A model generated the notes under the pieces. The model was given only the letters and a program-made list of their open reading frames with translations, was not told the DNA's origin and did not search any database. A stretch of DNA of 40,046 nucleotides, from NCBI GenBank assembly GCA_022827025.1, contig JAJDTT010000024.1, positions 1-40,046 on the forward strand, written 5' to 3'. The position numbers and the translations under genes are program-made. Position 1 is the stretch's first letter. The number at the start of each line of letters is the position of its first letter. Origin of the DNA: Acidobacteriota bacterium (GTDB lineage Bacteria; Acidobacteriota; UBA6911; RPQK01; JAJDTT01). Below are positions 25,414-34,622 of this stretch, piece by piece.

Positions 25414-26751
25414 ATGTCGAATGCCCTCAGTCAGAGCGTCGAACAGCTCAGCCGGGAAAAAGGCGTCGAATCCAAGGTCATCTACGAAGCCCTTGAGGAC
25501 GCCATGGCCGCCGCCGCCAGGAAGCACTTCAGGACCGAGGAGGAACTGCAGGCGCGTTACGACCCGGTGACCGGCACCATCGAAGTGTTTGCCGTCAAGC
25601 GCATCGTGGAGGAAGTGGAGGAAGCGGAGACGGAGATGGCTCTGTCCGAGGCCTTGCAGTACGACGACAGCTTCGAAGTGGGGGATTACCTGGAGATCCC
25701 CAAACCTCCCCTGGAGTTGGGGCGTATCGCCGCCCAGACGGCCAAGCAGGTCATTTTCCAGAAGGTTCGGGAAGCGGAACGGGAGAACGTCTTCGAGGAG
25801 TACTCGGGCCAGATCGGACAGGTGGTCCACGGAATCGTGCGGCGCTACGAGGGGGGCAACATCGTGCTGGACATCGGCCGGACCGAGGCCGTGCTCCCGT
25901 ACAACGAGCAGGCCCGCACCGAGGAATACCGCATGGGGGATCGGGTGCGAGCGGTCATCATCAAGGTGCACCGGCTCTCCAAGGGTCCCCAGATCGTGGT
26001 CTCCCGGGGCGACCCCAGCCTCCTGATCCGTCTGTTCGAGGCCGAGATTCCCGAAGTCTACGACCACACGGTCATCATCAAGAATGCGGTTCGGGAAGCG
26101 GGTGAACGGGCCAAGGTGGCGGTGTCGAGCCGGGACGACAACGTGGACCCGGTGGGTGCCTGCGTCGGCATGAGAGGCAGCCGGATCAACGCGGTGATCC
26201 GGGAATTGCGCGGAGAGAAGATCGACATCATCCAGTACTCGGACGACATCGTCGAGTACACCATCAACGCCTTGAACCCCGCGCGGATATCCAAGGTCCT
26301 GGTCCAGGATCCGCTGGACAAGGTTCTGGAGGTCATCGTCCCGGAGGATCAACTGTCTCTGGCCATCGGCAGGAAGGGACAGAATGTTCGTCTGGGTTCC
26401 AAGCTGCTGGGTTGGGAAATCAACATCAAGAGCGAGGAGGACAAGAAGCGGGAGATCCTGGCCCAGATGGAACAGTTGGCCGTACAGGCCGAACTGGCTG
26501 AGCGGGCCGCACGGGCGGGCCTGGAGGAGCTGGAGGGTCTGGGTGAGAAGACTCGAATTCGACTCGAGGAAGCCGGTGTGCAAACTATCGAGGAACTTTC
26601 GAAACGAACGGTCGAGGACTTGACGGCCATCCCCATGATCGGCGAAGCGTCGGCCCTGAAGATCCTTGCCCTGGCTGAGGCTTGGGTCCAGAATCAGGCG
26701 CAGGGCGCGGCTGCGGAAACTGCCGGGGAAGCCGAGGCCGAGTTGGTCTGA
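25414..26751 (+). CDS. nusA: NusA, transcription elongation/termination factor
   Basis: Binds RNA polymerase and nascent RNA and modulates pausing, termination and antitermination. In 445 residues: N-terminal polymerase-binding domain (1-125, IYEALEDAMAAAARKHF), S1 domain (about 130-200, GQVVHGIVRRYEGGNIVLDI), KH1 and KH2 (about 200-345, VGACVGMRGSRINAVIRELR and LSLAIGRKGQNVRLGSKLLG), and a C-terminal helix-hairpin-helix repeat (about 370-430, LEGLGEKTRIRLEEAGVQTI). The ends are ordinary. The usual next gene, ylxR, is absent; the 102-bp gap to infB holds only a 17-codon frame without a convincing ribosome site. Confidence 0.96.
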   Translation: MSNALSQSVEQLSREKGVESKVIYEALEDAMAAAARKHFRTEEELQARYDPVTGTIEVFAVKRIVEEVEEAETEMALSEALQYDDSFEVGDYLEIPKPPLELGRIAAQTAKQVIFQKVREAERENVFEEYSGQIGQVVHGIVRRYEGGNIVLDIGRTEAVLPYNEQARTEEYRMGDRVRAVIIKVHRLSKGPQIVVSRGDPSLLIRLFEAEIPEVYDHTVIIKNAVREAGERAKVAVSSRDDNVDPVGACVGMRGSRINAVIRELRGEKIDIIQYSDDIVEYTINALNPARISKVLVQDPLDKVLEVIVPEDQLSLAIGRKGQNVRLGSKLLGWEINIKSEEDKKREILAQMEQLAVQAELAERAARAGLEELEGLGEKTRIRLEEAGVQTIEELSKRTVEDLTAIPMIGEASALKILALAEAWVQNQAQGAAAETAGEAEAELV

Positions 26752-26853
26752 ACCACTGCCATGATGGTCATGAAAGCCGTTATGGACCGATTCTACGCTT
26801 TCGCGGTAGATTGATTTCTGCCGCGCAGGCTCACAGGAAGCATCAAGACGGTT

Positions 26854-29346
26854 ATGGAACAGGTGAGAGTCAACGAACTGGCTTCGGAATTCGAGATGCG
26901 GAGTACGGCCGTCATCTCGGAGCTCAAGAAGATCGGGGTCTGGGTGCCTTCACCCGAAACTCCGGTGGACTTTGACATCGCCAATCGAATCCGACGGCGC
27001 CTGCAACTCGTCATCGACACGGCGCAGGAGGAGCAGGCCCGGTCCGTCAAGGCGAAGGTCAGGAAACGGCCGGCGGCCAAGCCTCGCAAGACCATCAAGC
27101 AGTTGGGCCAGCCCAGGAAAGCCGCGTCGCCTTCGGCGGAGACGGTCGACAGCCCGTTCCTCATGGGATCGCTGAAGCCCCGAAAAGGGACGGGGAACTA
27201 TCGAAGGATCGTGACCGAACCGCCGGAGGAGATCGGGGAGAAGACCGAAGTCACCATCGAAGACGAGCCCATCATCGAAAAGGTCGAGGCCCAGATTTCG
27301 GCGGAGCTCCTGGAACAGGCACAGCGAATGGTCCTTTCCACGCAAGCGCCGGTCGCTTCCACCAGCCTTCCCCTGGTGCCGCCGGGCGGAGCCCCGCCGG
27401 TCGCTCCACCACCGGTATCCGTGCCTCCGGCGACCGAAGATGTGGTGGAGCCCGCTCCTGTAGAACCTCCCGCTCCCGAACTGCCGGAGGAGGCCGTCGA
27501 GGCCGCGCCCGCCGAGGAGGCCGAGGCTCCGGCCGCCGAAGCCCCGGAGACGGAACCCCAGCCTGTCGAGGTTGTGAAAGAGCCCGAAGGTCCCACCGTG
27601 ATCACGGTCAGCGATTCGGTGACCGTGAGGGATTTGAGCGAGAAGTTGGGCGTCAAGAGCAAGGTGCTCATCAAGGAGCTCTTCTCCCGGGGTGTGATGG
27701 CAACCATCAATCGGAGTCTGGACCGCGACACGATCCAGCAGTTGTGCGACCTCTTCGAGATTCAGGTCGAGTTCGTTTCCGAGCAGGAGGCCCTGGTCCA
27801 GGAGGAGCAGGTCGTCGAACGTCCGGAGGACGTTCAGGCGCGGGCCCCGGTCGTCACCGTCATGGGCCATGTCGACCACGGGAAGACCTCGCTTCTGGAC
27901 GCCGTTCGAGAATCGCGCGTGGCCGAATCCGAAGCGGGGGGGATCACGCAGCACATCGGGGCCTACCATGTCTCCATCGACGGCAGCAAGATCGTCTTTC
28001 TGGACACGCCGGGCCACGAAGCCTTCACCCTGATGCGGGCCCGCGGCGCCCAGGTGACCGACGTGGTGGTCCTGGTCGTCGCCGCGGACGATGGCGTCAT
28101 GCCGCAGACGCTCGAGGCCATCGACCACGCCAAAGCCGCCGATGTTCCCATCGTCGTGGCCGTCAACAAGATGGACCGTCCCGACGCCAGGCCGGACCGG
28201 GTCAAGCAGCAGTTGGCGGACCGCGGACTCACTCCCGAGGATTGGGGCGGGGACACGATCATGGTCGAGGTGTCCGCCTTGGCCCACACCAACCTGGACC
28301 TGTTGCTCGAGATGATCCTCCTGGTGGCGGATCTGACGGAGAGAAACGCCAACCCCCAGAAGCCGGCCGTGGCGGTGGTGTTGGAAGCTCAACTGGATCG
28401 GGGACGAGGTCCGGTGGCGACGGCGCTGGTGCAGGACGGGACCCTCCGGGTGGGGGACTCCTTCGTTGCGGGCACGGCTTACGGCAAGGTACGCGCCATG
28501 TTCGACGACCGGGGACGGCCGGTTGTGGAGGCCGGACCCAGTTCCGCCGTCGAGGTCCTGGGGCTGCACGATCTTCCCCAGGCGGGAGACTCCTTCCAGG
28601 TGTTGGCGAGCGCCGCCAAAGCACGGGAAATCTCGCAGCAGAGGAGTCAGGAGCAGCGCCGGAAGGATCTGGCCAGATCGGGGCCGGTGGGTCTGGAACA
28701 GCTCTTCGCCCGGATGGGACCCCGGGAAGTCAAGGAGCTCGACCTGGTCCTCAAGGCCGACGGGCGGGGATCGGTCGAGGTCCTGGAAGGATCGCTTCGG
28801 AAACTGAGCGGAGAGAAGGTCCGGATCAAGATCGTCCACAGCGGAGTCGGAGCCATTTCCGAATCGGATGTCTTGCTGGCCGCCGCCTCCAATGCCCTGG
28901 TGGTGGGTTTCAACGTCCGTCCCGAACGCAACGCCCAGATGACCGCCGAGCGGGAGCAGGTCGAGCTTCGCATGTACACGGTCATCTACGAGCTGATCGA
29001 AGAAATCCAGCATGCCATGCTCGGTCTTCTGGAACCCACCATTCGCGAGCGGTTGGTGGGCCGGGTGGAAGTGCGCGACACCTTTCGCGTGGCCAAGTTC
29101 GGAACCATCGCCGGTTGCTTCGTTCGGGATGGATCGGTTTCCCGCAACTCCATGATTCGACTGGTTCGGGACGGCGCCGTCATTCACGAAGGCCGGACCG
29201 CCTCATTGCGGCGTTTCAAGGAGGACGTCAACGAGGTCAGGAGCGGGTACGAGTGCGGCATCTCCATCGCCAACTACCAGGACATCAAGGTCGGAGACGT
29301 GATCGAAGCCTTCGTGAAGGAAACGGTGGCGCCCCAACTCGTTTAG
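26854..29346 (+). CDS. infB: Translation initiation factor IF-2
   Basis: A GTPase that brings initiator tRNA to the 30S subunit. The 830-residue protein has two IF2_N modules (about 1-50, [20 protein letters not shown], and about 253-305, [20 protein letters not shown]) joined by a long Pro/Glu/Ala-rich linker (about 160-245). The G domain starts near 330: GHVDHGKT (G1), [10 protein letters not shown] (G2), DTPGHE (G3), NKMD (G4). Domains II, III and IV follow, with the usual [12 protein letters not shown] region. AGGAAGC precedes the ATG at some distance. DUF503 follows after 22 bp. Confidence 0.97.
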   Translation: MEQVRVNELASEFEMRSTAVISELKKIGVWVPSPETPVDFDIANRIRRRLQLVIDTAQEEQARSVKAKVRKRPAAKPRKTIKQLGQPRKAASPSAETVDSPFLMGSLKPRKGTGNYRRIVTEPPEEIGEKTEVTIEDEPIIEKVEAQISAELLEQAQRMVLSTQAPVASTSLPLVPPGGAPPVAPPPVSVPPATEDVVEPAPVEPPAPELPEEAVEAAPAEEAEAPAAEAPETEPQPVEVVKEPEGPTVITVSDSVTVRDLSEKLGVKSKVLIKELFSRGVMATINRSLDRDTIQQLCDLFEIQVEFVSEQEALVQEEQVVERPEDVQARAPVVTVMGHVDHGKTSLLDAVRESRVAESEAGGITQHIGAYHVSIDGSKIVFLDTPGHEAFTLMRARGAQVTDVVVLVVAADDGVMPQTLEAIDHAKAADVPIVVAVNKMDRPDARPDRVKQQLADRGLTPEDWGGDTIMVEVSALAHTNLDLLLEMILLVADLTERNANPQKPAVAVVLEAQLDRGRGPVATALVQDGTLRVGDSFVAGTAYGKVRAMFDDRGRPVVEAGPSSAVEVLGLHDLPQAGDSFQVLASAAKAREISQQRSQEQRRKDLARSGPVGLEQLFARMGPREVKELDLVLKADGRGSVEVLEGSLRKLSGEKVRIKIVHSGVGAISESDVLLAAASNALVVGFNVRPERNAQMTAEREQVELRMYTVIYELIEEIQHAMLGLLEPTIRERLVGRVEVRDTFRVAKFGTIAGCFVRDGSVSRNSMIRLVRDGAVIHEGRTASLRRFKEDVNEVRSGYECGISIANYQDIKVGDVIEAFVKETVAPQLV

Positions 29347-29368
29347 CAGAGACTCCCGCACGCCCACG

Positions 29369-29659
29369 ATGCCCATCGTTTTCTGTTCGCTTGAGATCTA
29401 CCTCCCCTACAGCCGGTCTCTCAAGGAGAAGCGGAACGTGGTCCGCAAGACGGCGGACCGCCTGCGTGCCCGCCTCAACTTCTCCGTGGCCGAGATCGAC
29501 TACCAGAATCTGCACCGGAGGGCCCGGCTCGGAGCGGTCTCGGTGGGCCCCGACCGGGTGACTCTGGAACGGGTCTCCAATCGGCTCATCCGGGAAAGCG
29601 AAAAGATTCTGGGAGGAGACCTGGTGGACTACCACGTCGACATCTTCGATCATGACTGA
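29369..29659 (+). CDS. DUF503 (YlxP-like) protein
   Basis: A small 96-residue protein of DUF503, a family typically found between infB and rbfA. Family landmarks are CSLEIYLPYSRSLKEKRNVV, VRKTADRLRARLNFSVAEID, and the end NRLIRESEKILGGDLVDYHV. The biochemical function is not established; the constant position in this operon suggests a link to ribosome assembly or translation. The start ATG lies 22 bp after the infB stop. The expected next gene, rbfA, is missing: only 89 bp separate it from nrnA. Confidence 0.88.
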   Translation: MPIVFCSLEIYLPYSRSLKEKRNVVRKTADRLRARLNFSVAEIDYQNLHRRARLGAVSVGPDRVTLERVSNRLIRESEKILGGDLVDYHVDIFDHD

Positions 29660-29748
29660 CGATTGATCCCCGCCTTCGGTTCCCCTCCCCGGTCACACAA
29701 TTGGCGTATGCTCTCCCCGCACTCCTGACGCGACGCAGGCACGGCGCA

Positions 29749-30723
29749 ATGCTCGAGGAAATCGTCCGTTTCACCCGGGACCACCATCGCTTCGCCGTCA
29801 CTTCTCACGCCCGCCCGGACGGGGATTCCATCGGGTCGGAGCTGGGATTGGCACTGGCTCTGGAGGCTCTTGGGAAGACGGTCACCATCGTCAACGCGGA
29901 TCCGGTGCCGCGGGTCTACCGCTGGCTGCCCGGCGCCGAACGAGTCCGGATCGTCGACCGGTTGGAAGGGAGCTGGGACGCCGTCTACGTCCTGGAGTGC
30001 AACGACCTGAACCGCCCCGGGGTCCGCGGTCTGGATCGATATCCGGTGGTCAACATCGATCACCACGCCCGCACCGAGCCTTTCGGGACCTTCAACTGGG
30101 TGGACTCGGGAGCCGCCGCCGTCGCCGAAATGGTGTACCGGCTCCTGCGGGAACTGGAGGTGGCCGTCACGCCCGAAATCGCCACCAATCTCTATGTGGC
30201 GATTCTGACCGACACCGGCTCGTTCCGTTATTCCGGCACCCACGCCGGGACCTTCCGCACGGCCGCCCGCCTGACCGAAGCGGGGGCGGACCCGGGCCGG
30301 ATCGCCCAGCAGGTCTACATGAACCAGCCGCGATCCCGGGTGGGTCTGCTGGTCAAGGTCCTGGACACCTTGGAGATCCACCCCTCCGGGAGGATCGCGT
30401 CGATCTACCTGTCGCAAGCCATGTTGGCCGAAGCCGGAGCCACCGAAGAGGACGCCGAGGGTCTCGTGAACTATGCCCTGGGTCTCGAAGGCATCCGGAT
30501 GGCGGTCCTGGTCCGCCAGGACAAGACCGGTCAGGTTCGGGTCAGCCTGCGTTCCAAGGGAGACTACGACGTGGGGTTCGTGGCGTCCCGTCTGGGCGGC
30601 GGCGGGCACCGAAATGCGGCCGGCTTGAGAATGCAGGGGGACACCGGCCGCGTGTCCGCAGAAGTCCTGGGCCGGCTGGAGCGGTTGCTGGACCCGGTTG
30701 ACCAGGGATCCCCGGCATCTTGA
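29749..30723 (+). CDS. nrnA: DHH/DHHA1 phosphoesterase, NrnA-like (oligoribonuclease / pAp phosphatase)
   Basis: Probably degrades very short RNAs and/or dephosphorylates 3'-phosphoadenosine 5'-phosphate. The 324-residue protein has the DHH domain with TSHARPDGDSIGSELG (residues 18-33), CNDLNRPG, NIDHHARTEPFG (the DHH motif near residue 104) and ILTDTGSFRYSGT. The DHHA1 domain ends with VGFVASRLGGGGHRNAAGL. All metal-binding motifs look intact. I chose the ATG at 29749; TTG 29701 in the same frame adds 16 residues without family resemblance. The stop overlaps the TTG start of truB by four bases, so the two are translationally coupled. Confidence 0.9.
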   Translation: MLEEIVRFTRDHHRFAVTSHARPDGDSIGSELGLALALEALGKTVTIVNADPVPRVYRWLPGAERVRIVDRLEGSWDAVYVLECNDLNRPGVRGLDRYPVVNIDHHARTEPFGTFNWVDSGAAAVAEMVYRLLRELEVAVTPEIATNLYVAILTDTGSFRYSGTHAGTFRTAARLTEAGADPGRIAQQVYMNQPRSRVGLLVKVLDTLEIHPSGRIASIYLSQAMLAEAGATEEDAEGLVNYALGLEGIRMAVLVRQDKTGQVRVSLRSKGDYDVGFVASRLGGGGHRNAAGLRMQGDTGRVSAEVLGRLERLLDPVDQGSPAS

Positions 30724-31658
30724 GCAGACGGCGGGCCCGGCGGCGCGGAGCCGCGAGCAGGGCGGCCGGCCGCTCTCGAACCGGCGCGGGCGGTCCGGCG
30801 CCGCACGGCGTTCTGGTCGTCGACAAGCCGGAGGGCCCCACGTCCCATGACATCGTGGAATCGGCGCGGCGCTCGCTCGGGACCCGGGCAGGGCACACCG
30901 GCACCCTGGATCCCCTGGCGACCGGCGTCCTTCCCCTGGTGCTGGGAAAGGCGACTCGGCTGAGCCGTTTCTACCAGAACCAGGACAAGGAGTACCTGGC
31001 CCGGATCAGCCTGGGAAGGACGACCGAGACCTACGACCGGGAAGGAGCGGTGGTCCGGGAGGGTCCGGTTCCCCAACTCTCGACCCGGGAGGTCCGGGAG
31101 TTCCTGGATCGGTTCACGGGCGAAATTCCCCAGCGGCCGCCCCTCTACTCGGCCGTTCGGGTCAAGGGCCGGCGGCTCTACGAACTGGCCCGGCGCAAGC
31201 AGCGGGAAGAGCCTCCCCTCCGCCACGTCAGGATTCATGGGATCGAGTTGTTGGAACGGAAACGGGAGGAGTGGACGGTCCAGGTTCACTGTTCCGCCGG
31301 AACCTACATCCGGACGCTGGCCCACGACCTGGGCGAGGCGATCGGCTGCGGGGCTTTTCTGGAGAGTCTGAGACGGACTCGCTCCGGCGCCTTCGACCTG
31401 TCCCGGGCGTTATCGCCCGAACGGATGAACGAGGAATGGGGCCGCGCCCATTTCCCCCTGGAGGCGCTGCTTCCGGAGCTTCCCCGGGTCGAGTTGGAGG
31501 ATCCCAAAGCGAAGCGGGTCCGCCACGGGGGACAGGTCGAGATCGACCCTCCCCTCCCCGGCGGCTGGTGCCGGATCTTCCACGGGGGCCGCCTGGTGGC
31601 GCTCGGTGAAACGGACGCCGGCACGATTCAACCTTCAATCGTCCTGGACCCGCTCTAA
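30720..31658 (+). CDS. truB: TruB, tRNA pseudouridine-55 synthase
   Basis: Converts U55 of tRNA to pseudouridine. The 312-residue protein carries the catalytic signature HTGTLDPLATGVLP (Asp64), then LSRFYQNQDKEYLARISLG, PPLYSAVRVKGRRLYELAR, CSAGTYIRTLAHDLGEAIG and a C-terminal PUA-like part. The start is probably the TTG at 30720, overlapping the nrnA stop codon (TTGA). The first 27 residues form a very basic Arg-rich extension (SRRRARRRGAASRAAGRSR) not usual for TruB. The rpsO gene, often next, is not present; a sirtuin gene follows after 14 bp. Confidence 0.93.
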   Translation: MSRRRARRRGAASRAAGRSRTGAGGPAPHGVLVVDKPEGPTSHDIVESARRSLGTRAGHTGTLDPLATGVLPLVLGKATRLSRFYQNQDKEYLARISLGRTTETYDREGAVVREGPVPQLSTREVREFLDRFTGEIPQRPPLYSAVRVKGRRLYELARRKQREEPPLRHVRIHGIELLERKREEWTVQVHCSAGTYIRTLAHDLGEAIGCGAFLESLRRTRSGAFDLSRALSPERMNEEWGRAHFPLEALLPELPRVELEDPKAKRVRHGGQVEIDPPLPGGWCRIFHGGRLVALGETDAGTIQPSIVLDPL

Positions 31659-31672
31659 GGAGACAAACAGGG

Positions 31673-32494
31673 ATGTCGGTGAAAGAGACGTTTCCGGAAT
31701 TGGCTCCCCTGGTGGACCGGCTGCGCGGTCGGCCACCCTTTCTCGTCTTCACGGGGGCGGGCGTCTCCACGGGATCCGGGATCCCCGACTTCCGGGGGCC
31801 CCAGGGCGTCTGGAAGAAATGGACACCGGTCTACTACCAGGAGTTCCTGACTTCCCGTGAGGCCCGGGTCCGGCACTGGCAGTACAAGCTGGAGGGCTGG
31901 GAGGGGTTCCGGGACGCCAAGCCCAACGCGGCCCATCGTGCGTTGTCGCGCCTGGACCGGGAGGGGCGTCTCGATGCCGTGGTCACCCAGAACATCGATG
32001 GCCTGCACCAGTTGGCCGGACATTCCCCGGGAAGAGTCATCGAGTTGCACGGAACGAACCGGATGGTGGAGTGCACCGGCTGCGGCGCCCGGCGAGACCC
32101 GGACCCCGTCTATTCGGAGTTCGCCCGAACCGGAGATCCCCCCCGTTGTCCCTGCGGCGGTCATCTGAAGCCGGCGACCGTCTCCTTCGGCCAGGCCATG
32201 CCCCGGGACAAATTGGCGTCGGCTTTTGAAGCGGCCGCCCGAGCCCGGGTGGTCTGCTCCATCGGGTCCACGCTGGAAGTGGAACCGGCGGCCTCGGTGC
32301 CTCGTGCGGCCCAGCAGGGAGGCGCCTTCTACGCCATCATCAATCGAGGCATGACGGCGCACGACCCCATCGCCGATCTGAAGGTCGAAGGGGACGTCAA
32401 CCGGATCCTGCCGGAGCTGGCCCACCGCTTGGCCGGGAGTGGGGCGTTTTCTGCCCCCACTCGTCCGGGGGGACAGGAGAGTCCCCCCTCCTGA
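31673..32494 (+). CDS. Sir2-family NAD-dependent protein deacylase
   Basis: A cytoplasmic sirtuin. In 273 residues: GAGVSTGSGIPDFRG (28-42), TQNIDGLHQLAG (105-116), catalytic His126 in VIELHGTN, and a zinc site with Cys134 and Cys137 (CTGCG) and Cys159 and Cys161 (CPCGG, a C-x-C spacing). SIGSTLEVEPA closes the NAD pocket. The stop lies beyond a repeat: residues after about 255 (SGAFSAPTRPGGQESPPS) are encoded by two hairpins and look like an added tail rather than part of the fold. AGGAGA lies before the ATG. It follows truB by 14 bp and may be the last gene of that operon. Confidence 0.92.
   Translation: MSVKETFPELAPLVDRLRGRPPFLVFTGAGVSTGSGIPDFRGPQGVWKKWTPVYYQEFLTSREARVRHWQYKLEGWEGFRDAKPNAAHRALSRLDREGRLDAVVTQNIDGLHQLAGHSPGRVIELHGTNRMVECTGCGARRDPDPVYSEFARTGDPPRCPCGGHLKPATVSFGQAMPRDKLASAFEAAARARVVCSIGSTLEVEPAASVPRAAQQGGAFYAIINRGMTAHDPIADLKVEGDVNRILPELAHRLAGSGAFSAPTRPGGQESPPS
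32438..32488. repeat. Double hairpin at the 3' end of the sirtuin gene
   Basis: AGTGGGGC (32438-32445) can pair with GCCCCCACT (32453-32461) with one bulged base, and GGGGGGAC (32467-32474) pairs perfectly with GTCCCCCC (32481-32488). The second shares GTCCCCCCTCC with the palindromic element at 18101-18111, so the two are probably members of one repeat family. There is no T-run after the stems, so a Rho-independent terminator is less likely. Confidence 0.5.
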
Positions 32495-32556
32495 TCCCTT
32501 GATCCCCTCTTTTCCCCCGTAATAGACTGTCGCGGCCCCGGCGCCAGGATGCTCCC

Positions 32557-33447
32557 ATGACCTCCCACGACCCAATCCACGTCTGTTGGACCATCGACTG
32601 CGAAGCCACCCAAAAGGCCATCGGCGACACCGCATTGGGCATCCGCTCTCTTCGGGGTTTTTGCGACCTGTTGCTGGCGAACGGTTGCGCCGGGACCCTG
32701 TTCGTGGTTCCGGGAGACGCCCGGGCCTACCCCGCGCTCCTGCGGGAGCTGGCCGGCGCCGGGCTCCAGATCGGACTTCACTTCCATCCCCAGGAGGAGG
32801 GTCACCAGGACTATTGCGGGGCCTATACGGCCGGGGAACAGTACGAAATGTACCGTCGCGCCCTGGAGCAATTCGCCGAGGCGGTCGGATTCCGCCCCGA
32901 AACCTTTCGAACCGGGAACTGTTCGGCGAACGACTCGACTTTTCCGGTGACCCGGGAGCTGGAGTTCACCAGTTGCTCCCATTCCATGCCGGGGCGAAAC
33001 CTGCCCGGGCTCCGGAGCAACTGGGTCAACGCTCCCTTGAGCGTCCACTCGACGCACCGCGCGAACCGGCTCCTGGAGGGAGACATGGACCTGGTGGAGG
33101 TTCCGGTCACCACCGATCCCGACTCCATGCTCTGGTCCGGAGGGCATCCCCAGGACCTCCGGGTGGAACTGTTCGACGCCAAGAACCACCGCTACATGAT
33201 CGACAAGGTCCTGTCGCGGGAACAGGCCCGCCCTCCCGGCCGGGTGCGGACGTTGGTGGTGCTGACCCACAACATCTTCGACTATTCGGACCCGGCAGAT
33301 TTTCGCCGTCAGACCATGGAACAGATGATCCGCGACTTTGGACAACTGGCGGAGCAGAAGGGAATCGAGCTGCTTCCCTCGACCATCGGCGCGGCGGCCG
33401 GGGCCCACCGGCGCACCGCCGCCCGATCCGGGCAAGAGGTCCGCTGA
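32557..33447 (+). CDS. Polysaccharide-deacetylase-like (CE4/NodB-type) protein
   Basis: A probable metal-dependent deacetylase of carbohydrate or related N-acyl substrates. The 296-residue protein begins CWTIDCEA, with Asp14 at the first conserved aspartate of the family, has GLHFHPQEEGH at the place of the metal-binding histidines, FRTGNCSAND and later VVLTHNIFDYSDPADF with a conserved His. The fold assignment rests on this motif order and is moderately sure; the substrate is unknown. No signal peptide is present, so it acts in the cytoplasm, which argues for a small sugar substrate rather than cell-wall polymer. AGGA lies seven bases before the ATG. Its stop TGA overlaps the start of the aminotransferase by one base. 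Confidence 0.75.
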   Translation: MTSHDPIHVCWTIDCEATQKAIGDTALGIRSLRGFCDLLLANGCAGTLFVVPGDARAYPALLRELAGAGLQIGLHFHPQEEGHQDYCGAYTAGEQYEMYRRALEQFAEAVGFRPETFRTGNCSANDSTFPVTRELEFTSCSHSMPGRNLPGLRSNWVNAPLSVHSTHRANRLLEGDMDLVEVPVTTDPDSMLWSGGHPQDLRVELFDAKNHRYMIDKVLSREQARPPGRVRTLVVLTHNIFDYSDPADFRRQTMEQMIRDFGQLAEQKGIELLPSTIGAAAGAHRRTAARSGQEVR

Positions 33448-34622
33448 TGGGTTCCGGGGACACCTCCTATCCCATTCGAGAGATCCCCTTCGGTTCCATG
33501 GGCGGCCTCTACGACCAGGACGACGTCCGGGCCGCCCTGGAGGTGCTTCAAGCGGCAGCGGGTGCGGGCGGCAGCTTCTTCCCCCTCCCCGAGGAGGTGG
33601 ATTTTCAGAACGCCTTCGCCCGCCACGAGGGGGCGGCCAAGGCGGTGGCGGTCAACAGTTGCGGCACCGCCCTGGATCTCTGCATGATGGCGCTGGGAGT
33701 GGGGCCCGGAGACGAAGTGATCACCACCCCGCTCACCTTCGTCTGCACCGCCACCTGCGCTCTGGCCCGGGGCGCCGAAGTGGTGCTGGCCGACGTGGAC
33801 CCCGAGACCCTCTGCCTGGATCCGGACCAGGTGCGCCGCTGCATGACCGGCCGGACCCGGGCCGTGATCCCCGTTCACTTCGCCGGTCTGGCCGCCGACT
33901 GCGGCGCCTTCGAGCGCCTCGCCCGCGAAACCGGAGTGGCCGTGGTCTACGACGCCGCCCACGCCGTCTCCACCAGGTGGCGGGGCGAATCCATCGGCGG
34001 CTTCGGGCAGGCGAGCTGCTACAGCTTCCAGTCCAACAAGAACATGACGACGCTGGGAGAAGGGGGCGCCGTGACGACGGACGACGAGGAGTTCGCCGAG
34101 AGCGTCCGCCGGATGAAGACCTTCGGCTACGTCTACGGCAAGGAGACCCGCGTGGTCAGCGTCGGATTCAACTACCGGATGACCAAGGTCCAGGCGGCGG
34201 TGGGAATCTCGCAACTGCGGAAGATCGACCGGGTGGTGGCCCGCCGCCTGGAGGTCTTCCGCGAGATGCACCGGCAGTTGGAAGGGGTTGAGGAGATCAT
34301 CCGTCCCGCCGGGATCGGGCCGGACCACGGGTGCCACCTCTACGTCTGCCGCCTGGACACGGGACGGGTTCCGTTCGGCCGGGACGCCTTTCTGAGCACT
34401 CTCAAGCAGAAGTACCGGGTGAGTTGCGGCATCCACTACCCGCCGGTCTGGACCTGGGACGTGCTGGCGCGGCGGGGCTACGGCGAGGCGGCGGCCGGCT
34501 GTCCCGTGGCGGCGCTGGCCGGGAACCAGGTCTTCAGCCTCCCCCTGTTTCCCCAGACCACGAACGAGGACTGCGCCTACCTGGCCTGGGCCCTGAAGCA
34601 GAGCCTCCTGGAAACCACATGA
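33447..34622 (+). CDS. DegT/DnrJ/EryC1-family PLP-dependent sugar aminotransferase
   Basis: Transfers an amino group to a keto-sugar or keto-cyclitol. The 391-residue protein has the family series AVAVNSCGTALDLCMMALGV, GDEVITTPLTFVCTA, ADVDPETLCLDP, AVIPVHFAG, VYDAAHAVSTRWRG (Asp169 for the PLP nitrogen), YSFQSNKNMTTLGEGG (PLP lysine Lys198) and GFNYRMTKVQAAVGISQL. The C-terminal GIHYPPVW and FSLPLFPQT fit as well. The substrate cannot be told from sequence alone. The start overlaps the preceding stop (TGATG) and its own stop overlaps the next start (ATGA), so all three genes are translationally coupled. Confidence 0.92.
   Translation: MGSGDTSYPIREIPFGSMGGLYDQDDVRAALEVLQAAAGAGGSFFPLPEEVDFQNAFARHEGAAKAVAVNSCGTALDLCMMALGVGPGDEVITTPLTFVCTATCALARGAEVVLADVDPETLCLDPDQVRRCMTGRTRAVIPVHFAGLAADCGAFERLARETGVAVVYDAAHAVSTRWRGESIGGFGQASCYSFQSNKNMTTLGEGGAVTTDDEEFAESVRRMKTFGYVYGKETRVVSVGFNYRMTKVQAAVGISQLRKIDRVVARRLEVFREMHRQLEGVEEIIRPAGIGPDHGCHLYVCRLDTGRVPFGRDAFLSTLKQKYRVSCGIHYPPVWTWDVLARRGYGEAAAGCPVAALAGNQVFSLPLFPQTTNEDCAYLAWALKQSLLETT

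Noticed and set aside
26761-26814. 17-codon frame between nusA and infB, possible leader peptide or ylxR remnant
   Set aside because: No ribosome site, no resemblance to YlxR, and no attenuator-like hairpin pair; too little support.
26950-29187. 745-codon minus-strand open frame opposite infB
   Set aside because: It mirrors infB, which has all GTPase motifs; the His/Asp/Gly-rich translation is an antisense artefact.
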